From Gammaproteobacteria bacterium (lineage in GTDB: Bacteria > Pseudomonadota > Gammaproteobacteria > SZUA-229), in NCBI GenBank assembly GCA_021768055.1, contig JAASSE010000029.1:1-7879 (forward strand): a DNA stretch of 7,879 bases, read 5' to 3'. Under the pieces are notes generated by a model. The model saw nothing but the letters and a program-made list of their open reading frames with translations, did not search any database and had not been told where the DNA came from. Below, in pieces: positions 1 through 6,748 of the stretch. The translations under genes were made by a program, and so were the position numbers. Within the stretch, counting starts at the first letter, position 1, and each line of letters opens with the position of its first letter.

Positions 1-17
1 GTGTGCTCTTCCGATCT
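1..17. other. Residual Illumina adapter sequence (not genomic)
   Basis: The 17 bases GTGTGCTCTTCCGATCT are identical to the 3' end of the standard Illumina TruSeq read-2 adapter. They lie at the very edge of the window, as expected for untrimmed adapter carried into an assembly. Codons read through them give the residues LFRS, which do not belong to the dehydrogenase that follows. The natural sequence therefore begins at about base 18. Confidence 0.93.
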
Positions 18-482
18 GGTAAATGTGTTACCGATTACCTCGATGCAAAAAAACTGGCTAGAGACGATGTGATTGATGTGGAGTGTGATATCTGGATTCC
101 GGCAGCACGCCCCGATGTGGTCCATGAAGACAATGTGAACCGGCTTAATACCAGGTTGGTAGTTGAAGGTGCGAATATTCCCTTTACACACGGCGCAGAA
201 AAAATACTCCATGATAAAGGCGTGCTCTGCGTGCCTGACTTTATTGCCAATGCCGGCGGTGTAATCTGTGCCGCCATGGAGTATGAAGGTGCCAGTCAGG
301 CCGCAGCTTTTGCGACTATTGAGGAAAAACTGCGACGTAACACCAGGCTGGTACTGGAGGCCGTCAAACATAAACAGATATTACCGCGACAGGCGGCCAT
401 GGACATGGCACTACAACGCGTAAAAAGAGCGATGAGTTTCCGGCGATATTCATTATTTTCCTGTGGACCGGATTTCATCTAG
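18..482 (+). CDS. Glu/Leu/Phe/Val dehydrogenase family protein, C-terminal part (5' truncated)
   Basis: This is the C-terminal 154 residues of an NAD(P)-dependent amino acid dehydrogenase, which interconverts an L-amino acid and its 2-oxo acid plus ammonia in the cytoplasm. The visible part is the Rossmann-type nucleotide-binding domain. Family hallmarks are CDIWIPAARPDVV, then VEGANIPFTHGAEKIL, then PDFIANAGGVICAAMEY, and a helical tail ending CGPDFI before TAG. The catalytic lysine domain lies upstream and is missing because the contig starts here. Family members are about 410-430 residues, so roughly two thirds is lost. Glutamate is the default substrate for the family, but the substrate-determining residues are absent, and leucine/valine or other specificity is possible. 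It ends 64 bases before the oxidoreductase genes on the same strand, so it is probably co-transcribed and supplies or consumes their 2-oxo acid. Confidence 0.88.
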   Translation, partial: GKCVTDYLDAKKLARDDVIDVECDIWIPAARPDVVHEDNVNRLNTRLVVEGANIPFTHGAEKILHDKGVLCVPDFIANAGGVICAAMEYEGASQAAAFATIEEKLRRNTRLVLEAVKHKQILPRQAAMDMALQRVKRAMSFRRYSLFSCGPDFI

Positions 483-498
483 TAATGCTTTGCATTAC
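482..498 (+). other. Short hairpin overlapping the dehydrogenase stop codon
   Basis: GTAATGC and GCATTAC form a perfect 7-bp stem around a TTT loop, starting on the last base of the TAG stop. The stem is AT-rich and no T-run follows, so it is not a convincing intrinsic terminator. It could be a weak processing or attenuation element in the 64-base gap between the dehydrogenase and oxidoreductase genes, or it could be chance. Confidence 0.3.
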
Positions 499-546
499 AT
501 ACTCGCCTGGTGAAAATAGTTCTGATGAAGTCAGGATAATGTAGCG

Positions 547-1479
547 ATGTATCGTATTCGTTTTCATGGCCGTGGTGGCCAGGGAATGAAGACCGCGAGC
601 CGTATACTGGGCACAGCTTTTTTTCTGGAAGGTTATGAGATCCAGGATGCACCCCGCTATGGTGCCGAACGCCGTGGTGCACCAATTTTTGCCTATGTGC
701 GCGCTGATGATCAGCCTATCAATGAACGTGGAATTATTACGAATCCCGACCTGGTAATTGTTGCCGATGACAGTCTGGTGCCTGTGCCTGCTGCCGGTGT
801 ACTCACTGGCGTAGACGAACACACGGTGTTACTGATTAACAGCGATGAAAGTGTAGACACATGGAAGCATCGACTGAACATTTCGTGCAAGGTATTCACG
901 TTACCGGCAGAGGCGGAAGAACGGGCAGAATTACGCTTTATCGGTGCCACCTGTACCGGTGCAGCTGCGCGCTTACTGGGCAAGATATCCAGGGAGGCGT
1001 TACAGCAAGCTATAAAACAGGAGTTGGCCGATCTGGGTGAGGCTGTAATCGACAAGACCCTGGCCAAGGCATTGGCTGCCTATGACCACATGAAGAATCA
1101 TGAAGGCTGCATACAGACTGGATCAGAAACCGACGCTTCTGATTACACAAAACCGGCATGGATAAATTTGCCGTTTGACGATGCCAGGGTATCGGCGCCT
1201 GACATTCATGCCTCGGCTAACAGTGTTGAGGTCAGAACAGGCCTGTGGCGCACCCTGCGCCCGGTGATTGACTATGAGCGTTGCAATAAATGCTGGTGGG
1301 TCTGCAGCACTTTTTGCCCGGATGGTGCCATTAAAGTGAGCGGCCAGACCCCGGAAATCGATTACAACCACTGCAAAGGCTGCATGATATGTGTTGCACA
1401 GTGTCCGCCGCATGCGATTGAGGCGGTATCGGAGCAGCTGGCCCAGCAGCAGGAAGCTGAGCAGGAGACGTCATCATGA
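547..1479 (+). CDS. 2-oxoacid:ferredoxin oxidoreductase, fused gamma-delta subunit
   Basis: The 310-residue protein joins two parts of a pyruvate/2-oxoacid:ferredoxin oxidoreductase. Residues 1 to about 190 are the gamma (catalytic domain III) module, with the signature GRGGQGMKTASRILG at 8-22 and APRYGAERRGAP shortly after; this domain contacts coenzyme A in the family. After a linker, residues 240-300 are a delta-type ferredoxin with two 4Fe-4S motifs. Cluster 1 uses C246, C249, C253 and C257-P; cluster 2 uses C276, C279, C282 and C286-P. Cluster 1 has three residues between its second and third cysteines (CNKCWWVCSTFCP) where archaeal PorD proteins have two. The start at ATG 547 follows AGGA at 533-536. 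The stop overlaps the alpha-subunit start by 4 bases (ATGA), implying translational coupling. In many archaea gamma and delta are separate genes. Assignment to the family is firm; pyruvate, branched-chain, aromatic or other 2-oxo acid specificity cannot be read here. Confidence 0.92.
   Translation: MYRIRFHGRGGQGMKTASRILGTAFFLEGYEIQDAPRYGAERRGAPIFAYVRADDQPINERGIITNPDLVIVADDSLVPVPAAGVLTGVDEHTVLLINSDESVDTWKHRLNISCKVFTLPAEAEERAELRFIGATCTGAAARLLGKISREALQQAIKQELADLGEAVIDKTLAKALAAYDHMKNHEGCIQTGSETDASDYTKPAWINLPFDDARVSAPDIHASANSVEVRTGLWRTLRPVIDYERCNKCWWVCSTFCPDGAIKVSGQTPEIDYNHCKGCMICVAQCPPHAIEAVSEQLAQQQEAEQETSS
1463..1467 (+). promoter_or_regulatory. Ribosome binding site of the alpha subunit gene
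   Basis: AGGAG lies 8 bases before ATG 1476, inside the end of the gamma-delta coding region. It supports ATG 1476 as the start and the ATGA overlap as a genuine coupled junction. Confidence 0.75.
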
Positions 1480-2738
1480 CGCGCAAGTTGTTAACCGGCA
1501 ATGGTGCAGCAGCGTGGGGGGCACGGCTGGCAGCGACCGACTATATACCGGCTTTCCCCATTACGCCGCAAACTGAAATTATAGAGACAATATCCGTCTG
1601 GATCGATCAGGGCGAAATGGACGCGCGCATGATCACCATGGAATCAGAGCATTCCATGATTACTGCAGCGGCATCAGCCGCAGCCAGTGGTATCCGTGTA
1701 TTCAGCGCCACTTCGAGTCAGGGGCTTCTGTATGGCATGGAAATGATCTATACCGTGAGTGGCTGGCGTGCACCTTTTGTACTGGTGAATGTTTCCCGCG
1801 GACTAGCTTCGCCGATTACACTGGAACCTGATCATAACGACATCATGTCCGCCAGGGACAGTGGCTTCCTGCAAATTCATTGCGCCACCTGCCAGGAAGT
1901 CCTCGATAGTACCTTGATGGCTTTTCGCCTGGCTGAAGATGCCCGCATTCGCCTACCCGTGATCGTCAATCTGGATGGATTTTATCTATCCTTTACCCGC
2001 GAACCGGTCGAGTTGCCTGAATATGAAGATGCACAGAAATTTGTCGGCGCCTACGACCCCGAAAACATCCGCTTTCGTGCCAGCTCTCCGGTAAGCCAGG
2101 CTGTTGCAGTACTGGGTGGCGCGCCTTATTCATACTTCCGTTATGAAACTCACCTGGCGGCACAGAATGGCCTTGTTGTTTATGACGAGCTACAAAAAGA
2201 ATTCGCTAACCAGTTTGGCCGTGAGTATCCTGCGATAGAAGCATACCAATGCGATGATGCTGACATCGTGTTTGTCATGCTGGGTTCATTTGCCACCAAG
2301 GCGCAGGCCGCGGTTGATCAGTTACGAAACGCGGGCAAGAAGGTCGGCTTATTGCGTCCTCGCCTGCTGCGTCCTTTCCCGGCAGAAATGTTTCAAAATT
2401 TACTGGCAGATAAAGCCGGTGTCGCAGTGATTGACCAGAACATCTCGATGGGTATGGGCGGCGTATTGCATTCAGAACTTGCGGCTGCGCTTTATGGCCA
2501 CCCACATGCACCACCCCGGTTACTGAGTTTTATTGGCGGACTGGGTGGCCGTGACATTAGCCTGGAAGAATTTTTCGAAATAGCCGATGTCACGCAACAA
2601 GCGGTGAACACTAAGCAGACGCCACCTCCTCGGCTAATGTATACCGAACAGGAACTGCGCGAAATGCGCAAGCTGCAGGCCGTGGCCAGTGTCGAGCGGA
2701 ATGAACTGAATAACAGTGGGGGCGCGAAAAATGGCTGA
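1476..2738 (+). CDS. 2-oxoacid:ferredoxin oxidoreductase, alpha subunit
   Basis: This 420-residue protein is the alpha subunit, carrying the pyrimidine-type domain that helps hold thiamine diphosphate and substrate, plus the C-terminal transketolase-like domain II. Near the N-terminus is PAFPITPQTEI (25-35), the equivalent of the family's YPITPST motif; T30 is the expected active-site threonine. MESEHSM at 55-61 and VSRGLASP around R108 match the family's conserved glutamate and substrate-binding arginine regions. The segment after that, LEPDHNDIMSARDSGF, is the typical alpha-subunit histidine/aspartate block. Domain II contains VMLGSFATKAQAAVDQLRNAG and VGLLRPRLLRPFP. Its length agrees with free-standing PorA-type subunits (about 390-420). 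It works with the neighbouring gamma-delta and beta products to turn a 2-oxo acid and CoA into acyl-CoA, CO2 and reduced ferredoxin. It overlaps the beta gene by 8 bases. Confidence 0.93.
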   Translation: MTRKLLTGNGAAAWGARLAATDYIPAFPITPQTEIIETISVWIDQGEMDARMITMESEHSMITAAASAAASGIRVFSATSSQGLLYGMEMIYTVSGWRAPFVLVNVSRGLASPITLEPDHNDIMSARDSGFLQIHCATCQEVLDSTLMAFRLAEDARIRLPVIVNLDGFYLSFTREPVELPEYEDAQKFVGAYDPENIRFRASSPVSQAVAVLGGAPYSYFRYETHLAAQNGLVVYDELQKEFANQFGREYPAIEAYQCDDADIVFVMLGSFATKAQAAVDQLRNAGKKVGLLRPRLLRPFPAEMFQNLLADKAGVAVIDQNISMGMGGVLHSELAAALYGHPHAPPRLLSFIGGLGGRDISLEEFFEIADVTQQAVNTKQTPPPRLMYTEQELREMRKLQAVASVERNELNNSGGAKNG

Positions 2739-3657
2739 GCAAACAGTGAGCATTTATCGCAGTATGAAAGACCTGCCTTCGACCCATTTACTGGGTACGG
2801 GTACTCCAATGTGTTCAGGTTGTGGAGGCCTTGAAGCTCTTAACCAGTTGTACGACATCATTGGCAATAAATCGGTGTTCGTCAACGCCGCCGGTTGTAT
2901 GACCCTGTTATCGGTATATCCATTTACTCCGTTTCGCGGCTCATGGTTGTATACGGCCATGGCCTCTGCACCGGCCGGTGCCCAGGGTGTGCGTGATGCA
3001 CTGGACATCCTGATACAGAAACAACGCATGAGTGCCGATGAAGATATGCAGGTGGTCGTGCTAACCGGTGACGGCGCGGCCTATGGCATGGGCTTGTCAG
3101 CCACTTCCGGCGCGATGGAACGTAACCTGGATTTTCTCTACATCTGTTATGACAATGAAGGCTATGGCAATACCGGCCAGCAATTTTCTGCCGCCACGCC
3201 ACATGGTGCGAAAACCGCGACCAGCAAAGGGCCTCGTGGTTACCCCGGATTTAAAAAAGATCTGTTTGCCATCTGGGCGGCACATAATCCTGCTTATGTA
3301 GCCACTGTAGAAGGCGCCGAACCAGTCGATCTGGCACGCAAGATAGAAAAAGCAATGACCATGAAAGGCCCGCGTTTGCTGATCGCTTTGTCGCCCTGTC
3401 CTCCGGGTTGGGACTACGACCCAAAAGAAACAGTAAATGTGGGAAAATTGGCAGTAAAAACAGGTGTCTGGCCGCTTAAGGAGTATATCGATGGCAGGGT
3501 TGTACACACCAAGATCCCCAGAGAACGCAAACCGGTGGAAGAATACCTGAAGCTACAGGGACGCTATAAACATCTTTTCGAACCACAAAGGAATGAAAAA
3601 TTGATAAACGAAATTCAGGACAAGGTTGATCGCTACTGGGACAGCATCGATCTATAA
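2731..3657 (+). CDS. 2-oxoacid:ferredoxin oxidoreductase, beta subunit (thiamine diphosphate-binding)
   Basis: This 308-residue protein is the beta subunit, which binds thiamine diphosphate-Mg and the proximal 4Fe-4S cluster. Cluster cysteines are C28 and C31 (MCSGCGG), C56 (NAAGCM) and C223 (SPCPPGWD), all present. The thiamine diphosphate motif begins at GDG 113-115 and continues through RNLDFLYICYDNEGYGNTGQQ, with D141 and N142 as the expected metal and cofactor region. ATPHGAKT and the C-terminal extension are also typical. The start is set at ATG 2731; an in-frame GTG at 2716 exists, but the G-rich stretch at 2718-2722 fits better as the ribosome site for ATG. Completeness of all four cysteines and the GDG motif suggests an active enzyme. 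The substrate is not determined by sequence inspection. The gene is coupled to alpha upstream and ends 22 bases before the acyl-CoA synthetase. Confidence 0.94.
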   Translation: MAEQTVSIYRSMKDLPSTHLLGTGTPMCSGCGGLEALNQLYDIIGNKSVFVNAAGCMTLLSVYPFTPFRGSWLYTAMASAPAGAQGVRDALDILIQKQRMSADEDMQVVVLTGDGAAYGMGLSATSGAMERNLDFLYICYDNEGYGNTGQQFSAATPHGAKTATSKGPRGYPGFKKDLFAIWAAHNPAYVATVEGAEPVDLARKIEKAMTMKGPRLLIALSPCPPGWDYDPKETVNVGKLAVKTGVWPLKEYIDGRVVHTKIPRERKPVEEYLKLQGRYKHLFEPQRNEKLINEIQDKVDRYWDSIDL

Positions 3658-3679
3658 GGTTGTCGTTTCACACCATATC

Positions 3680-5398
3680 ATGGCGCAGCAACAGAAAAGT
3701 TATTATCATCGCGGCGGTAGTGAGCCACTGCTGGGCAGCACCATTGCCGAACACTTTGCCGATATTGCCAACCGGTTTGCTGATCACGAAGCAGTTGTAT
3801 CATTGCATCAACAAAGGCGCTTGAGTTACAAGGAACTGTCTGATGCCGTTGATAAACTTGCAAAAGGATTATTGGCAATCGGGTTTGTTAAGGGTGACCG
3901 TATCGGCATCTGGTCGACCAATAATATCGAATGGTTGTTATTACAAATGGCTACAGCACGCATCGGTGCTGTACTGGTAAATATCAATCCTGCTTACCGG
4001 TTGCGTGAACTGGCCTATGCCTTGCAGCGCTCAGAGGTCCAGTGCATCTTCACTATTCCGGCGTTTCGCAGCAGTAACTATGTTGATATGCTGGTTGAGC
4101 TGGTTCCCGAATTAAAACAATCCAACGAAGACAGCCCTGATAACAAAGAATTTCCGTTTCTTCGCAAGGTCGTCGTATATGATCCTGACAATGCAGAACA
4201 AACACAGCTTCCACATGATGGATTTATGACATGGCAGGAAGTAATTGCAGCAGGCGAGAGTATTCCGACTGGCAGGCTTGATGAAATTACCAGTTCACTG
4301 GACAGGGATGACCCGATCAATATCCAGTACACTTCGGGCACCACGGGGTTCCCCAAAGCAGTCATTCTCACCCATCACAACATTCTTAATAATGCCTGGT
4401 TTTCAGCCAAAGCCATGCACTTCACTGAAAACGACCGCTTATGTGTACCGGTACCATTTTATCACTGCTTCGGCATGGTGCTGGCAAACCTTTTGTGCCT
4501 GTCTGTGGGTGCCTGTATCGTCATCCCGGCAGAACACTTTGATGTGCTGGCGGTGTTAAATGCGATATCAGCAGAACGTTGTACCGCAATACACGGTGTA
4601 CCCACCATGTTCATCGCCGAACTGGAACATGCGGATTTCAATAGCTACGACCTGTCCAGTTTGCGTACCGGCATAATGGCCGGCGCACCTTGTTTACCTT
4701 CATTGATGAAACGAGTCATGCAGGATATGCATTGCTCCGAGATCCTGATTGGTTACGGCGAAACTGAAGCCTCACCACTTACCCACCTGACTACGCGTGA
4801 TGACAGTATGGAGCGACGTACTGAAACCGTGGGCAAAAACCTGCCACACCAGGAGGTAAAAATTGTAAGTACAGAAACGGGTGAAACACTGCCTCTGGGC
4901 GAGATCGGAGAGATTTGTTTTCGTGGTTACCATGTTATGCGTGGCTATTATGGCCAACCGGAAAAAACCGCGGAAGCAATCGATGACAATGGCTGGTTGT
5001 ACTCAGGCGATCTTGGCACCATGGATGCTGACGGCTATGTATGCATCACCGGGCGGCGCAAGGAGATGATTATCCGTGGTGGTGAAAATATTTATCCGAA
5101 GGAAATCGAAGCGTTCCTGTTTACCCATCCGAAAGTTGCGCAGGTTGCCGTATTTGGCGTGCCCGATGAATTTTACGGTGAAGAAATCATGGCCTGGATA
5201 CAGCTGCACCAGGGCGAACAAAGCAGTGAAGATGAAATTCGTGACTACTGCAAAGACCAGATTGCCCATTTCAAAATTCCAAAATACATCTGGTTTGTCG
5301 AGGAATTTCCGATGACGGTGACCGGCAAGCTGCAAAAATATCGCATGCGCGAGACTGCGATCGATAAACTCCATTTAAAACCTGAAGTAAAGCCCTGA
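3680..5398 (+). CDS. AMP-forming acyl-CoA synthetase (ANL superfamily, fatty-acid/medium-chain type)
   Basis: The 572-residue enzyme activates a carboxylic acid with ATP to an acyl-adenylate and then forms the CoA thioester. Visible core motifs are the phosphate-binding loop YTSGTTGFPK from residue 217, YGETEAS from 359, YSGDLGTMDADGY from 441 with the ribose-binding D444, GRRKEMIIRGGENIYPKEIE at the hinge, and the C-terminal catalytic lysine K550 in VTGKLQK. All are intact. Overall it resembles fatty-acyl-CoA synthetases of the FadD/acyl-CoA ligase group; the chain type of its substrate is not evident. The start ATG 3680 gives an N-terminus normal for the group. Its ribosome site is poor (only AAGG at 3656-3659, about 20 bases away), so translation may depend on coupling to the beta gene. 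A TTG at 3626 would overlap that gene and is less likely. Its position after an acyl-CoA-forming oxidoreductase suggests that they share a CoA ester. Confidence 0.92.
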   Translation: MAQQQKSYYHRGGSEPLLGSTIAEHFADIANRFADHEAVVSLHQQRRLSYKELSDAVDKLAKGLLAIGFVKGDRIGIWSTNNIEWLLLQMATARIGAVLVNINPAYRLRELAYALQRSEVQCIFTIPAFRSSNYVDMLVELVPELKQSNEDSPDNKEFPFLRKVVVYDPDNAEQTQLPHDGFMTWQEVIAAGESIPTGRLDEITSSLDRDDPINIQYTSGTTGFPKAVILTHHNILNNAWFSAKAMHFTENDRLCVPVPFYHCFGMVLANLLCLSVGACIVIPAEHFDVLAVLNAISAERCTAIHGVPTMFIAELEHADFNSYDLSSLRTGIMAGAPCLPSLMKRVMQDMHCSEILIGYGETEASPLTHLTTRDDSMERRTETVGKNLPHQEVKIVSTETGETLPLGEIGEICFRGYHVMRGYYGQPEKTAEAIDDNGWLYSGDLGTMDADGYVCITGRRKEMIIRGGENIYPKEIEAFLFTHPKVAQVAVFGVPDEFYGEEIMAWIQLHQGEQSSEDEIRDYCKDQIAHFKIPKYIWFVEEFPMTVTGKLQKYRMRETAIDKLHLKPEVKP

Positions 5399-5454
5399 AC
5401 ACCACTATATTTCGAGTCTGACTCTATTACCCCTTTTCTACTGGTCCTGGTTAA

Positions 5455-5991
5455 ATGATCCTGGCGACTGATGTGCAGTATATCGATGGCAAAGGCTTTG
5501 CTGCAGGTGTCTTATTTGAAAACTGGGACTCGTGTTCACCTGTTGGTGAATTTATAAGCGAAATTGTTACTGATGAAGTCTATATTCCAGGCCAGTTCTA
5601 TAAAAGAGAATTACCCTGTATTCTGAAACTGCTGAACGAGCACGCCTTGTCTCCAGATGTAATCATTATCGACGGTTACGTTTTCCTTGACGGGGTAACA
5701 AGGCCTGGGCTGGGCAAGTATTTATACGATGCCCTGGATGGAAAGATATCAATCGTTGGTGTCGCAAAAAAAGCGTTTGCAGGCATTGGAAGCGAATTTA
5801 GTGTTTTACGAGCCAAAAGCGAGAACCCTCTATACATCACTGTAATCGGCTATAGTTTGAATTCTGCCAAAGAGAATGTATTAAATATGTGCGGCGAACA
5901 CAGAATTCCTAGCCTTTTAAAAAGGGCTGATCAACTTTGCAGGGAAACCGCTGATAAATTACACCGGTCGGCGCCAGAAACGCGCAGCTGA
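5455..5991 (+). CDS. nfi: Endonuclease V family protein, short divergent form
   Basis: The 178-residue protein matches endonuclease V, which in canonical members cuts one phosphodiester bond beyond deoxyinosine in DNA, or inosine in RNA. The metal-binding acidic residues appear retained: D6 (ATDVQY), E52 in YIPGQFYKRELP, and D73 in VIIIDGY. K105 in VGVAKKAF matches the conserved lysine. YIPG at 43-46 is the wedge motif that reads the damaged base. The canonical DGHGxxHPR block is replaced by DGYVFLDGVTRPG, so its histidines are missing. The C-terminal RIPSLLKRADQL segment fits the family. It is shorter than canonical enzymes (about 215-230). I recall a bacterial subfamily with this DGYV signature, but its activity is uncertain. 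ATG 5455 is required because the first conserved aspartate is at residue 6; no good ribosome site precedes it. It lies 56 bases after the synthetase gene, and a link in function is not evident. Confidence 0.82.
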   Translation: MILATDVQYIDGKGFAAGVLFENWDSCSPVGEFISEIVTDEVYIPGQFYKRELPCILKLLNEHALSPDVIIIDGYVFLDGVTRPGLGKYLYDALDGKISIVGVAKKAFAGIGSEFSVLRAKSENPLYITVIGYSLNSAKENVLNMCGEHRIPSLLKRADQLCRETADKLHRSAPETRS

Positions 5992-6051
5992 TCGCGATCG
6001 TTTTCATGAATTCAGTGTTAACAAGCTACATAAGTCAAAACTTACACATCC

Positions 6052-6080
6052 TTTACATTTAGGATTAATGTTCGTATAAG
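6052..6080 (+). promoter_or_regulatory. Predicted sigma-70 promoter of the acyltransferase gene
   Basis: TTTACA at 6052-6057 (5 of 6 to TTGACA) and TATAAG at 6075-6080 (5 of 6 to TATAAT) are separated by the optimal 17 bases. The predicted transcription start, seven bases after the -10 element, falls on or next to ATG 6087. No Shine-Dalgarno sequence lies close before that ATG. The two facts together suggest a leaderless transcript. Confidence 0.55.
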
Positions 6081-6086
6081 TACGCG

Positions 6087-6686
6087 ATGGAAATACCTGA
6101 ACTAGGAGCGTTAACCCCGCAAACAAGTAATGTGCTTTCAAGAGCAATCGGCCGCATACTGCTGTTTGTATTGCGCTGGCAGATCAAGGGTAACGTGCAT
6201 AATGGACCAAAATTCGTGATGATTCTTGCGCCCCATACATCGGAATGGGATTTTTATGTAGGGCTAGCAGGCAAGCTGGCTTTAGGACTTCATTCATCCT
6301 GGTTGGTATCCTCAGCTTATACATGGTGGCCATTGGGATTTTTTCTGCGTAAATTGGGAGGTATACCAATTTATAAGAATGGACCACGCAATCTTGTATC
6401 GCAGTTTGTTGAATCATTTAATAATAACGAAAGAATGATGGTTACACTTTTCCCCGAGGGGACGCGGAAAAAGGTAGGGAAATGGAAAACTGGATTCTGG
6501 TATATCGCTTCACAGGCTGGTATACCCATCCAGTTGGTAAGCCTGGATTATGAAAAAAGAGTTATGCAATGCGGGCCTGTCATTGAGCCATCAAACAACA
6601 TTGAAGTCGATATGAAAAAAATCCAGGAATTTTATAAGAACGCGAAGGCCAAGCACCCCGAGAATTTTGGTGGTGAATATTTGTAA
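6087..6686 (+). CDS. Small PlsC-type lysophospholipid/glycerolipid acyltransferase
   Basis: This 199-residue protein belongs to the PlsC/LPLAT acyltransferase superfamily, whose members transfer an acyl chain from acyl-CoA or acyl-ACP to a lysophospholipid or similar acceptor at the inner membrane. The catalytic HX4D motif is present as APHTSEWDF, with H50 and D55. The second block GGIPIYKNG starts at 91. The acceptor-phosphate motif FPEGTRKK is at 122-129, followed by WKTGFWYIASQAGIPI. It has one hydrophobic N-terminal stretch (about 20-30) rather than several clear membrane spans. It is shorter than E. coli PlsC (about 245) and looks like the compact 190-200 residue subfamily often named 1-acyl-glycerol-3-phosphate acyltransferase, so a non-PlsC acceptor is possible. 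The start ATG 6087 fits the N-terminal pattern of the subfamily as I recall it (LSRAIGRILL following a short lead). It appears to have its own promoter and is followed 62 bases later by a VTT membrane protein gene. Confidence 0.85.
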   Translation: MEIPELGALTPQTSNVLSRAIGRILLFVLRWQIKGNVHNGPKFVMILAPHTSEWDFYVGLAGKLALGLHSSWLVSSAYTWWPLGFFLRKLGGIPIYKNGPRNLVSQFVESFNNNERMMVTLFPEGTRKKVGKWKTGFWYIASQAGIPIQLVSLDYEKRVMQCGPVIEPSNNIEVDMKKIQEFYKNAKAKHPENFGGEYL

Positions 6687-6703
6687 TTACGTACTTTGGT
6701 CCT

Positions 6704-6713
6704 GTGTTAACAC
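6704..6713. promoter_or_regulatory. Palindrome GTGTTAACAC, possible operator
   Basis: This perfect 10-base palindrome lies in the 62-base gap between the acyltransferase and VTT genes. Nine of its bases, GTGTTAACA, recur at 6015-6023 upstream of the acyltransferase. A shared regulator of the two genes is possible, but the core is short and AT-rich and chance is a real alternative. Confidence 0.25.
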
Positions 6714-6748
6714 TTCATCACAACTGACAGCCTGATTAAAGAAAACGC

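Noticed and set aside
18..482. The dehydrogenase as a naturally truncated pseudogene.
   Set aside because: The frame is clean to a normal C-terminus, and the break coincides with adapter sequence at the contig edge.
2716..2730. GTG 2716 as an upstream start for the beta subunit.
   Set aside because: The G-rich ribosome site at 2718-2722 serves ATG 2731, and the extra residues (MGARK) are not typical of the family.
3626..3679. TTG 3626 as start of the acyl-CoA synthetase.
   Set aside because: It would overlap the beta gene by 32 bases, has no spaced ribosome site, and adds 18 residues unlike family N-termini.
5414..5424. GAGTCTGACTC inverted repeat followed by a pyrimidine stretch between the synthetase and endonuclease V genes.
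   Set aside because: Only a 4-bp stem with a 3-base loop is possible, too weak for a terminator.
5990..5999. Palindrome GATCGCGATC followed by a short T-run after the endonuclease V gene.
   Set aside because: It has no loop and the stem cannot fold usefully, so it is not a terminator; most likely chance.
6031..6044. TAAGT-CAAA-ACTTA small inverted repeat upstream of the acyltransferase promoter.
   Set aside because: Five AT-rich pairs are readily found by chance in this AT-rich gap, and it matches no operator I can name.
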